DNA from: Ruminococcaceae bacterium UBA6353
GTDB taxonomy: Bacteria; Bacillota; Clostridia; Oscillospirales; Acutalibacteraceae
Length of the DNA: 52,928 nucleotides
Assembly (NCBI GenBank): GCA_002437905.1
Contig: DJRT01000021.1
Span: 1-52,928 of the forward strand
Reading direction: 5' to 3'
In this document: piece after piece, positions 16,905-23,889 of the stretch
How the letters are laid out: every line of letters starts with the position of its first letter
Numbering within the stretch: the stretch's first letter is position 1
Program-made: the position numbers and the translations under genes
Notes under the pieces: generated by a model
What the model was told of the DNA's origin: nothing
Database searches by the model: none
The model's input: the letters and a program-made list of their open reading frames with translations, nothing else

Positions 16905-16933
16905 ATTATACTATTCTTTCGGCGGTTTGTCCA
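16905..16933 (-). promoter_or_regulatory. Promoter of the foldase lipoprotein gene
   Basis: Minus strand: -35 TGGACA (16933-16928), 17-nt spacer, -10 TATAAT (16910-16905). Confidence 0.75.
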
Positions 16934-16987
16934 GTTTTTTCTTTGCCGGCGGGCAAACCGCCGGCAAAGTGCGGCTGGGCACAGTAA

Positions 16988-17026
16988 AGCCGTGGCAGCG
17001 TCATTTCAAATGACGCTGCCACGGCT
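16988..17026 (-). terminator. Terminator of the amino-acid ABC operon
   Basis: Long, near-perfect stem AGCCGTGGCAGCGTCATTT / AAATGACGCTGCCACGGCT, followed on the minus strand by TTTACT, just after the ATPase gene. Confidence 0.8.
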
Positions 17027-17037
17027 GCATTTTCCGT

Positions 17038-17784
17038 TTACAGTACCTTGTTGAGAAAATCAATGGTGCGCTGCTCCTGTGGGTTGGAAAGCACCTCCTG
17101 CGGGGTGCCCTGCTCCACGATGTAGCCGCCGTCCATAAAGATCACCCGGTCGGCCACCTCGCGGGCAAAGCCGATCTCATGGGTAACGATCACCATAGTC
17201 ATGCCGTCGGCGGCCAGCTGCTTCATCACCTGCAGCACCTCGCCGACCATTTCGGGGTCCAGCGCGGAGGTGGGCTCATCGAACAGCATGATATCCGGGT
17301 GCATGCACAGGGCGCGGGCAATAGCCACCCGCTGCTTCTGGCCACCGGAAAGCTGCGCCGGATAGGCCTCGGCCTTGTCCTCCAGCCCTACCTTGCGCAG
17401 CATCTGCAGCGCCTGCTCCCTGGCCTGTACCTTGTCAGCCTTTTTCAGGTCCACCGGTGCCAGCATCAGATTGTGCAGCACATCCATATTGTTGAACAGA
17501 TTGAAGTGCTGGAACACCATACCCACATTTTCACGCACCTGGTTGATGTCGGTGTGCTTATCGGAAATGTCGTAGCCATCCACCACCACCTTGCCACCGG
17601 AGATGTCCTCCAGACGGTTCAGACAGCGCAGAAAGGTGGATTTGCCGCTGCCGGAGGGGCCGATGATGACCACCACCTCGCCCTCGTAGATATCGGTGGA
17701 GATATCCCGCAGCACCTGCAGACGGCCGAAATCCTTTTTCAGATCCTCTGTGTGGATCTTGACAACAGTCTTATTCGCGGCCAC
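17038..17784 (-). CDS. Polar amino-acid ABC transporter, ATP-binding protein
   Basis: A 248-residue GlnQ/HisP-type ATPase. Walker A GPSGSGKS is at about residues 42-49, the Q-loop in 'VFQHFNLF', the signature LSGGQKQR near 149, and Walker B 'IMLFDEPTSALDPE'. The switch His is in 'IVTHE'. It powers uptake of a polar amino acid with the permease and binding protein encoded upstream. The start is GTG after GAGGCTGAACC and overlaps the permease end by 14 nt, so the two are translationally coupled. The substrate (glutamine, cystine, arginine or similar) cannot be decided from sequence. Confidence 0.93.
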   Translation of the reverse strand: MAANKTVVKIHTEDLKKDFGRLQVLRDISTDIYEGEVVVIIGPSGSGKSTFLRCLNRLEDISGGKVVVDGYDISDKHTDINQVRENVGMVFQHFNLFNNMDVLHNLMLAPVDLKKADKVQAREQALQMLRKVGLEDKAEAYPAQLSGGQKQRVAIARALCMHPDIMLFDEPTSALDPEMVGEVLQVMKQLAADGMTMVIVTHEIGFAREVADRVIFMDGGYIVEQGTPQEVLSNPQEQRTIDFLNKVL

Positions 17785-18442
17785 GGTTCAGCCTCCTCTC
17801 CACCTGCTTGGCCAGCAGGGACAGCGCCGTAATGACGATCAGGTACATGATGGCGACGATCGTCCAGATTTCAAACACCTTGCCCTCAATGGCGTTCACG
17901 CTTTTGGCGCGGTTGATCAGCTCCGGGAAGCCGATGATGGACAGAATGGAGGTGTCCTTCAGCGTGATGATGAACTGGTTGATAATGCTGGGGATCATGG
18001 TCTTGATTGCCTGCGGCAGCACCACGCGCTGCATGGAGCGCCAATAGGGGAGGCCGAGGCTGCGGGCAGCCTCCATCTGGCCTCTGTCCACCGATTGGAT
18101 ACCGGCACGGATGATCTCGGCCATGTAGGCGCCGCAGTTGAGCGCCAGGCAGACGGTGCCGGCCTGCAGCGCAGACAGGATCATCTTGCCGTGCAGATAG
18201 TTATTGATCAAAAACGGCAGGCCGAAAAAGACGAAATAGGCCAGCACGATCATCGGGACGCCCCGGATGATATAGACGAAAACGAAAGCAATGGCGTTGC
18301 ACACCTTGCTCTTGACCACGCTGAGCATACCGAAGATCAGGCCGATAATGCAGGCGAAGAACAGGCCGTACAGAGCAAGGAGCAGTGTCTGCCCCATGGC
18401 GGTCAACAGCAGATCGCCATAGTTGACAATCAGGTCTTTCAT
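17771..18442 (-). CDS. Polar amino-acid ABC transporter permease
   Basis: Inner-membrane permease of 223 residues with about five membrane helices, of the HisM/GlnP family. The EAA loop is visible around 'EAARSLGLPYWRSMQRVVLPQAIK', the contact site for the ATPase. AAAGGAGG lies upstream of the ATG. An attenuating hairpin at 18494-18533 separates it from the binding-protein gene, which should make the binding protein more abundant than the membrane parts. Confidence 0.92.
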   Translation of the reverse strand: MKDLIVNYGDLLLTAMGQTLLLALYGLFFACIIGLIFGMLSVVKSKVCNAIAFVFVYIIRGVPMIVLAYFVFFGLPFLINNYLHGKMILSALQAGTVCLALNCGAYMAEIIRAGIQSVDRGQMEAARSLGLPYWRSMQRVVLPQAIKTMIPSIINQFIITLKDTSILSIIGFPELINRAKSVNAIEGKVFEIWTIVAIMYLIVITALSLLAKQVERRLNRGRE

Positions 18443-18493
18443 CCGGCAGACCTCCTTTCAAGTGGTGGGAAATGGTGATCCAGGGGATAAACG

Positions 18494-18533
18494 ACGGCAA
18501 AACGGAACACCCTGCGGTGTTCCGTTTCGCCGG
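18494..18533 (-). terminator. Intra-operon attenuator between binding protein and permease
   Basis: AAACGGAACACC / GGTGTTCCGTTT stem followed on the minus strand by TTTTGCC. This is a partial terminator layout that would lower permease/ATPase expression relative to the binding protein. Confidence 0.7.
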
Positions 18534-18555
18534 TAAAGCAGCGCTTGGTGACGGA

Positions 18556-19320
18556 TCAGCCGAGATACTTCTTGATGATCTCGTCGTACTTGCCGTTGGC
18601 CTTGATGTTGGCCAGCCCCTTGTTGAACATATCCAGGAATTCCTGCTTGTCGGTGCTGAACACCGCCAAGCCGTAGTCGGCACCCTCATTCTCGGAGCCT
18701 TCCACGATCTTCAGCGCATAGCCGTTATCCTTAATGGACGAGGCCATGATGGGGGTGTCCTCGAAGCAGGCCACTGCCTGGCCGCCGACCACCGCCTGGT
18801 ACATTGTGGGGGAGTCCTCAAAGTTGGTGATGGTGAAATCGTACTGGGTGGCCAGCTCCTTGGCGTAGGTTTCGCCCATGGTGCCGGTCTTCACGGCAAC
18901 GGTCTTGCCCTTCAGGTCGTCAAACTTGGTGATGGTGCTGTCGGCCTGTACGGTCATGCACTGGGTGGCGGTATAGTAGCCATCGGAGAAGATCCAGCCT
19001 TCATTCTTGCGCTTGTCGGTGATGGAGGCGCCGGCGATCATGGCGTCCGCCTGGCCAGCCTTGCAGGCGGCGATGGCGGCATCCCAGCCGAGGCTCTTCA
19101 GCTCATACTTGAAGCCCTGGTCCTCGGCCACGGCCTTCATGATGTCCACATCAATGCCGACAAAGTTGTTATCCTTGTCGGTGTACTCGAAGGGCTTGAA
19201 CACGGTATCGGTGGCGACCACCCAGGTCTTTTCGCCGGAGGTGGTGGTGTCGGAGCCGCAGCCGGCGGCCAGACCCACGATCAGGCACAGGGTCAGCATG
19301 AGCGCAATGATTTTTTTCAT
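18556..19320 (-). CDS. Amino-acid ABC transporter substrate-binding lipoprotein
   Basis: Family-3 solute-binding protein of 254 residues. A lipoprotein signal ends in LAAGC (about residues 17-21). It then has the two-lobe fold with 'DTVFKPFEYTDKDNNFVGIDVDI', the amino-acid-binding 'DAMIAGASIT' and 'GTMGETYA'. It captures the amino acid outside the membrane and delivers it to the permease encoded downstream. It is the first gene of the operon and is preceded by a strong promoter at 19450-19478. Confidence 0.93.
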   Translation of the reverse strand: MKKIIALMLTLCLIVGLAAGCGSDTTTSGEKTWVVATDTVFKPFEYTDKDNNFVGIDVDIMKAVAEDQGFKYELKSLGWDAAIAACKAGQADAMIAGASITDKRKNEGWIFSDGYYTATQCMTVQADSTITKFDDLKGKTVAVKTGTMGETYAKELATQYDFTITNFEDSPTMYQAVVGGQAVACFEDTPIMASSIKDNGYALKIVEGSENEGADYGLAVFSTDKQEFLDMFNKGLANIKANGKYDEIIKKYLG

Positions 19321-19449
19321 ACAGAACAGAACCTTTCTCTATCATATTTCCGGAGCAGTGGCTCCGGGGCGGGGCCGCGCAGGCCCGCTGAAGGGTGCCC
19401 GGCACGGCGGAAAAGCTCTGTCCTCCGGTGCAGCTTCAGTATGTGGCTA

Positions 19450-19478
19450 ATTATAGCGGAGGGAAGGCTCTGCGTCAA
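19450..19478 (-). promoter_or_regulatory. Promoter of the amino-acid ABC operon
   Basis: Minus strand: -35 TTGACG (19478-19473), 17-nt spacer, -10 TATAAT (19455-19450). The transcript would have a leader of about 120 nt. Confidence 0.85.
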
Positions 19479-19479
19479 G

Positions 19480-19709
19480 GCAAAAGCCCCGATTTTCAAG
19501 GGGGGACGCGAAATTTTGGCGGTTTGCCCATGAAATGCGGGAAATCGCCTCCCGGATTTGAAAAATTCGTCAACAAAATGCAACATTCAAATCCATAACT
19601 TGCAAAAACTTCAAAAACAGCCAGGACAAACCGACGGGATTTTTGCCGAAATGCAGGTTTAATTCCAAATTCATGCAACTTGAGGTTGCTGTTTTTCGCG
19701 CCCGTGATA
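19480..19709. other. Intergenic region with no gene seen
   Basis: Between the SNF transporter stop and the ABC-operon promoter, the sequence is AT-rich. I see no open frame with a ribosome binding site, no RNA gene and no clear terminator for the SNF gene. Confidence 0.5.
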
Positions 19710-21041
19710 TCAGAAAGCGACCTGCATGAACAGGGCGACTGCACACAGGATAGCCGCCATCGGCACATAGACAAAGCGGCCGATATTGTACCAGAATACG
19801 CCGCGCAGCCGGCCGCTGCCGGTGTTGACGGCCGAAAGCAGGTCGTCCTTTTTCATCACATAGAACCAGGAAACAGCGCCGAGGGTGGCGCCGATGGGAA
19901 TGATGTAGATGGACACCAGATCCATCCACGGCCCCCACTTGGCAATCGGCTCCATAAACAGGCCGCAGCCGAGGCACAGCACGCACAGGATCACCAGCAC
20001 GGCGGTGCGGCCCAGCTTCGGGAAGCGGTGCAGCAGGGATTCGGCCACCGCCTCAAACATATTCTGCAGCGAGCTGACGCCGGCAAAGATCATAGCGATA
20101 TACAGGATAACGGCGAACAGGCGCCCCAGCGGGATATCCTGCAGGATGGTGGGCAGGGTGACAAACAGCAGGCCGGGGCCGGCGCCGACATCCAGCCCAT
20201 AGGAGAAGCAGGCCGGGATGATGACCAGCGCGGCTACCAGCGCGGCAATGGTATCAAACAGAGCCGTGTGCCGGGCAACCCCCACCACATCCTCCTCCTT
20301 GGAAAGGTAGGCGCCGTACACGATCATGCCGCTGCCGGTGACCGACAGGGAGAAGAAAGCCTGCCCCATGGCGCTGATCCACACCATGGGATCCTTCAGC
20401 GCCGCCCACTGCGGGGTGAACATAAAGCGGTAGCCCTCGGCCGCACCGGGCAGGAAGGCCACCCGCACAGCCAGCACCAGAAAGATCACAAAAAACAGCG
20501 GCATCATGACCTTGTTGGTCTTTTCAATGCTGTGGGCACCGAGAAACAGCGTCAGCAGGGTGCCGACCACCACGATCACATGGTAAGGGACGACCGAAAA
20601 CGGTTTTTCGGAGAAGGAGGCGAACCACGCGGCGGTGTCGGTGCTCAGCAGCGTGCCCACCAGCGAATCGGTCAGTGCCTTGAGCACATAGGTCACGATA
20701 ACGGCGTAGCCGATGGCGATGCACAGGGAGCCGGCCAGCGGCAGCCAGCCCAGCAGGCCGCCGGCGGTGCCGGCCTTTTTGCCGCGGGTGGCCCAGGCAT
20801 TGCGGTATGCCCCCAGGGTGCCGGTGGCCGCCCGGCGGCCAATGGCAAACTCGGCCGGCAGGCCGACATAGCCGAAGATGCACACAAACAGCAGATAGAT
20901 CAGCAGAAAGGCGCCGCCGCCGTTGCTGCCCATCTTGTTGGGAAAGCCCCACACATTGGCCATGCCCACGGCCGAGCCGACCGATGCCAGAATAAAGCCC
21001 CAGCGGCTGCCAAAGCGGTGGGTATTTTTGGTTTGTTTCAT
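19710..21041 (-). CDS. Na+-dependent neurotransmitter-symporter-family transporter
   Basis: SNF/NSS-family carrier of 443 residues with about eleven membrane helices (LeuT fold). The N-terminus 'RWGFILASVGSAVGMANVWGFP' is the family signature around the first helix, which holds the sodium and substrate sites. It imports an amino acid with Na+. The short bacterial length and apparent lack of a twelfth helix fit the Tyt1/MhsT-like branch. It has a promoter at 21164-21192 and a leader of about 120 nt containing a long-range stem. It is next to an amino-acid ABC system, but each has its own promoter. Confidence 0.92.
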   Translation of the reverse strand: MKQTKNTHRFGSRWGFILASVGSAVGMANVWGFPNKMGSNGGGAFLLIYLLFVCIFGYVGLPAEFAIGRRAATGTLGAYRNAWATRGKKAGTAGGLLGWLPLAGSLCIAIGYAVIVTYVLKALTDSLVGTLLSTDTAAWFASFSEKPFSVVPYHVIVVVGTLLTLFLGAHSIEKTNKVMMPLFFVIFLVLAVRVAFLPGAAEGYRFMFTPQWAALKDPMVWISAMGQAFFSLSVTGSGMIVYGAYLSKEEDVVGVARHTALFDTIAALVAALVIIPACFSYGLDVGAGPGLLFVTLPTILQDIPLGRLFAVILYIAMIFAGVSSLQNMFEAVAESLLHRFPKLGRTAVLVILCVLCLGCGLFMEPIAKWGPWMDLVSIYIIPIGATLGAVSWFYVMKKDDLLSAVNTGSGRLRGVFWYNIGRFVYVPMAAILCAVALFMQVAF

Positions 21042-21163
21042 GGTTTCCTCCGTCCGGCCGCCGGCAAGCCCGGTGCTTGGTACGGCAGCCTGTTTTTCTC
21101 TTTCATCTTCATTTCCGTGCTTTTGCCGGCCGCCGGATGGATATGGCGGACAGCAACTTTATT

Positions 21164-21192
21164 ATTCTACCGCTTTACAGTAAAAAAGTCAA
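21164..21192 (-). promoter_or_regulatory. Promoter of the SNF transporter gene
   Basis: Minus strand: -35 TTGACT (21192-21187), 17-nt spacer, -10 TAGAAT (21169-21164). Confidence 0.75.
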
Positions 21193-21238
21193 GAAGTGCC
21201 TGCATAAAACCGCGCTTTGCCGGCACCGACAATAAAGC

Positions 21239-21268
21239 TTGACAAAAAATCGGTGTGTGCTGTACCAT
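21239..21268 (+). promoter_or_regulatory. Possible promoter of the Bce-like two-component genes
   Basis: TTGACA (21239-21244), 18-nt spacer, TACCAT (21263-21268), 43 nt before the response regulator start. The -10 is weak. Confidence 0.55.
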
Positions 21269-21311
21269 ATACCGTGTGCTGTGAATATCGTAACCGATGG
21301 AGGAGACGCCG

Positions 21312-21983
21312 ATGTATAAGCTGTTTATCGTGGAGGACGATCCGGGCATTGCCGGAGCTATCCGCACGCAGGCCGAGGCGTGGGCCATGGAGGTGCGCGT
21401 GGCGCAGCAGCTGCGGGATATCATGCCGGAGTTTGCGGCCTTTCAGCCGCACATCGTGCTGCTGGATATCGGGCTGCCGTTTTTCAATGGCTACCACTGG
21501 TGCGGCGAGATCCGCCGCCAGTCGCAGGTGCCGATCGTGTTCATTTCCTCCGCGGCGGACAATATGAACATCGTGATGGCGATGAATATGGGGGCGGATG
21601 ATTTTATCGCCAAGCCGTTTGACGGCAGTGTGTTGATGGCCAAGGTGCAGGCGCTGCTGCGCCGCACCTACGATTTCAGCGAGTCGGCGCCGCTCATCAG
21701 CCACCGCGGCGCGCTGCTGAACACCGGGGATAATACCCTCACCGTGGCGGGGCAGCCGGTGCCCCTTTCCCGCAATGAATACCGTATCCTGCTGTGCCTG
21801 CTGGAAAACCGGGGACGCGTCGTCAGCCGGGAGAAGCTGATGGAGCGGCTGTGGGCCACGGATACCTTTGTGGATGAAAATACCCTGACGGTGAATGTGA
21901 ACCGCCTGCGCAGGAAGCTGGCGGCGGCAGGGCTGTCGGATCTGATCGAGACCAAATTCGGCGTGGGCTATATTGTAGAATAA
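21312..21983 (+). CDS. BceR-like response regulator (OmpR family)
   Basis: Regulator of 223 residues: a receiver domain (about 1-115) with the acidic pair ED at 8-9 and phosphoacceptor Asp52 in 'VLLDIGLP', then an OmpR-type winged helix (about 128-220). It lies directly before a BceS-type kinase and a BceAB-type transporter. The family would activate the transporter when an antimicrobial peptide is sensed. A match to the Bce box TNACA-N4-TGTAA is present before the transporter genes (23017-23030). The ATG follows GGAGGAGACGCCG; an in-frame ATG 15 nt earlier lies on the ribosome binding site itself. Confidence 0.92.
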   Translation: MYKLFIVEDDPGIAGAIRTQAEAWAMEVRVAQQLRDIMPEFAAFQPHIVLLDIGLPFFNGYHWCGEIRRQSQVPIVFISSAADNMNIVMAMNMGADDFIAKPFDGSVLMAKVQALLRRTYDFSESAPLISHRGALLNTGDNTLTVAGQPVPLSRNEYRILLCLLENRGRVVSREKLMERLWATDTFVDENTLTVNVNRLRRKLAAAGLSDLIETKFGVGYIVE

Positions 21984-21996
21984 GGAGCCGGTGGGA

Positions 21997-22987
21997 ATGA
22001 AGCTGTTTTGGGCATATCTGCGGCAGCAGCGGTGGGTGCTGCTGGCCTATCTGCTGTGCGGCGGCATTTTTGCCGTCACCTTTGCTCTGTACCGGCTGCC
22101 GCTGGCGGCGGTGCTGTACCCGGCCGCGCTGGGGCTGGTGCTGCTGGGGGGGGGTTGCGGCGGTGGATTATGGCCGCGTGCGCCGGGTGCACGGCCGGCT
22201 GCAGGCGGTGCATACCATGGCGGAGGCCATGCTGGCGGAGCTTTTGCCGGCGCAGAGCGTGGAGGCTGCTGACCTGCAGGCGGTGATCGCCCTGCTGCGG
22301 CAGGGGGTGCAGGCGATGGAGGCGGATCTGGATGGCCGCTACCGGGATATGGTGGATTATTACACCGTGTGGGCGCACCAGATCAAGACCCCCATTGCCG
22401 CCATGCGGCTGACCCTGCAGAATGAGGATTCCCCTCTTTCGCGGCGGCTGTCAGCGGAGCTCTCCCGTGTGGAGCAGTATGTGGGCATGGTGCTGGCTTT
22501 CCTGCGGCTGGATGATGATGTGAGCGATTATGTTTTCCGTGAGTATCCGCTGGATACCCTGGTCCGCCAGTGTGTGCGCCGCTTTTCGGCGGAATTTATC
22601 GACCGACACATCCGGCTGGAGTATACGCCGGCCGAGTATACGGTGGTTACGGATGAAAAGTGGTTCTGTTTTGTGCTGGAGCAGCTTCTTTCCAATGCGC
22701 TGAAATACACCCGCGAGGGTGGGCGTGTGCGCATCAGTCTGCAGGGGGATACCCTGTGCGTGGCGGATACCGGCATCGGCATTGCGCCGGAGGATCTGCC
22801 GCGGATATTTGAAAAGGGCTATACCGGCGGCAACGGCCGCCTGGATAAAAAGGCCAGCGGGCTTGGCCTGTATCTGTGCCGGCGGATCTGCCAGGCTCTC
22901 GGCGTCTGCCTGACGGCCGATTCGGTCGTGGGGCAGGGCACCACACTGTATCTGTGCCTGAAGCAATATGCGCTGAAGCCGGAATAG
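21997..22987 (+). pseudogene. BceS-like sensor kinase interrupted by a frameshift at a G9 tract
   Basis: The gene reads in one frame from the ATG at 21997 (AAGGAG upstream) through two N-terminal membrane helices to 'GLVLLGG'. It continues in the next frame from 'VAAVDYGRVRRVHGRLQ'. The switch falls in a run of nine G at 22146-22154; eight G would give one open frame of about 330 residues. The rest is intact: phospho-His in 'HQIKTPIAAM', N box 'NALKYTREGG', G boxes 'DTGIGIAPEDLPRIF' and 'GLGLYLC'. It has no extracellular sensor domain, as is normal for intramembrane-sensing BceS kinases that take their signal from the BceAB transporter. The cause could be phase variation, slippage rescue or a sequencing error. 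Confidence 0.85.
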
Positions 22988-23016
22988 GCGGGATCGCCTG
23001 CCGGGGACGGCATTTC

Positions 23017-23030
23017 TTACAATACTGTAA
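23017..23030. promoter_or_regulatory. Putative BceR binding site
   Basis: TTACA-ATAC-TGTAA is an exact match to the known BceR-type consensus TNACA-N4-TGTAA, within a longer palindrome (TTCTTAC...GTAAGAA). It lies about 60-70 nt upstream of the TATAAT at 23086, in the intergenic region before bceA. Confidence 0.8.
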
Positions 23031-23036
23031 GAATTC

Positions 23037-23080
23037 CGGCGGGGAATGTAAGCCAAAGCAATGGCGTGCATTCCCCGCCG
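23037..23080. repeat. Inverted repeat between the Bce box and the -10
   Basis: CGGCGGGGAATG (23037-23048) and CATTCCCCGCCG (23069-23080) are perfect 12-bp arms with a 20-nt centre. They could be a second protein site or, in read-through RNA, a hairpin. Confidence 0.7.
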
Positions 23081-23085
23081 CGCCG

Positions 23086-23091
23086 TATAAT
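23086..23091 (+). promoter_or_regulatory. -10 element of the bceAB-like operon
   Basis: TATAAT, with no good -35 at 17 nt, which fits activator-dependent expression from the Bce box upstream. Confidence 0.65.
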
Positions 23092-23124
23092 GGGGGCAGA
23101 AAACACGAATGGAGGAACACGACC

Positions 23125-23889
23125 ATGAGTATACTTGAGGTCAGTCATCTGAAAAAGGTGTATTCCACCCGCTTTGGCGGCAACCGCGTAGAGGCGCTGC
23201 GAAATGTCAGCTTTACTGTGGAGCAGGGGGAGTATGTGGCAATCATGGGGGAGTCCGGCTCCGGCAAGACCACCCTGCTGAACATTCTGGCGGCGCTGGA
23301 TAAGCCCACGGCCGGCAGCGTTACGCTGGACGGCCGCGACCTTGCCGGCGTGCGCGAATCGGCGCTGGCGGCGTTCCGGCGGGACAACCTTGGCTTTGTC
23401 TTTCAGGATTTCAACCTGCTGGATACCTTCACACTGGAGGATAATATCTACCTGCCGCTGGTGTTGGCCGGCAGACCGTACAAGGTCATGCAGGGGCGCC
23501 TTATGCCGCTGGCCGAGCGGCTGGGCATCAGCAGCCTGCTGAAGAAGTATCCCTATGAGGTCTCCGGTGGGCAGAAGCAGCGTGCGGCGGTTGCGCGGGC
23601 GCTGATCACCCAGCCGCGGCTGGTGCTGGCTGATGAGCCGACCGGCGCTCTGGACTCCCGTGCTTCGGATGAGCTGCTGCAGCTGTTCGGCGAGATCAAC
23701 CGCCAGGGGCAGACGGTGGTGATGGTGACCCACTCGGTGCGGGCGGCCAGTACCGCCGGGCGGGTACTGTTTATCCGCGATGGCGAGGTGTTCCACCAGC
23801 TTTACCGCGGCGGACGCACCGACCAGCAGCTGTATACCGAGATCGCCGATACCCTCACGCTGCTGGCCACAGGGGGTGACGGGCGATGA
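23125..23889 (+). CDS. BceA-like ABC transporter ATP-binding protein
   Basis: MacB/BceA-type ATPase of 254 residues. Walker A GESGSGKT is at about 42-49, 'VFQDFNLLDTFT' the Q-loop, 'VSGGQKQR' the signature, and 'LVLADEPTGALDSR' Walker B. 'VTHS' carries the switch His. With the permease encoded next, it should remove or detoxify cell-wall-targeting peptides and relay the signal to the kinase. The frame is open from 22876, but GGAGG 9 nt before the ATG at 23125 marks the start. Its stop overlaps the permease start. Confidence 0.93.
   Translation: MSILEVSHLKKVYSTRFGGNRVEALRNVSFTVEQGEYVAIMGESGSGKTTLLNILAALDKPTAGSVTLDGRDLAGVRESALAAFRRDNLGFVFQDFNLLDTFTLEDNIYLPLVLAGRPYKVMQGRLMPLAERLGISSLLKKYPYEVSGGQKQRAAVARALITQPRLVLADEPTGALDSRASDELLQLFGEINRQGQTVVMVTHSVRAASTAGRVLFIRDGEVFHQLYRGGRTDQQLYTEIADTLTLLATGGDGR

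Noticed and set aside
19680..21242. Plus-strand frame of 520 codons over the SNF transporter
   Set aside because: Antisense shadow; the minus-strand protein has the full family signature.
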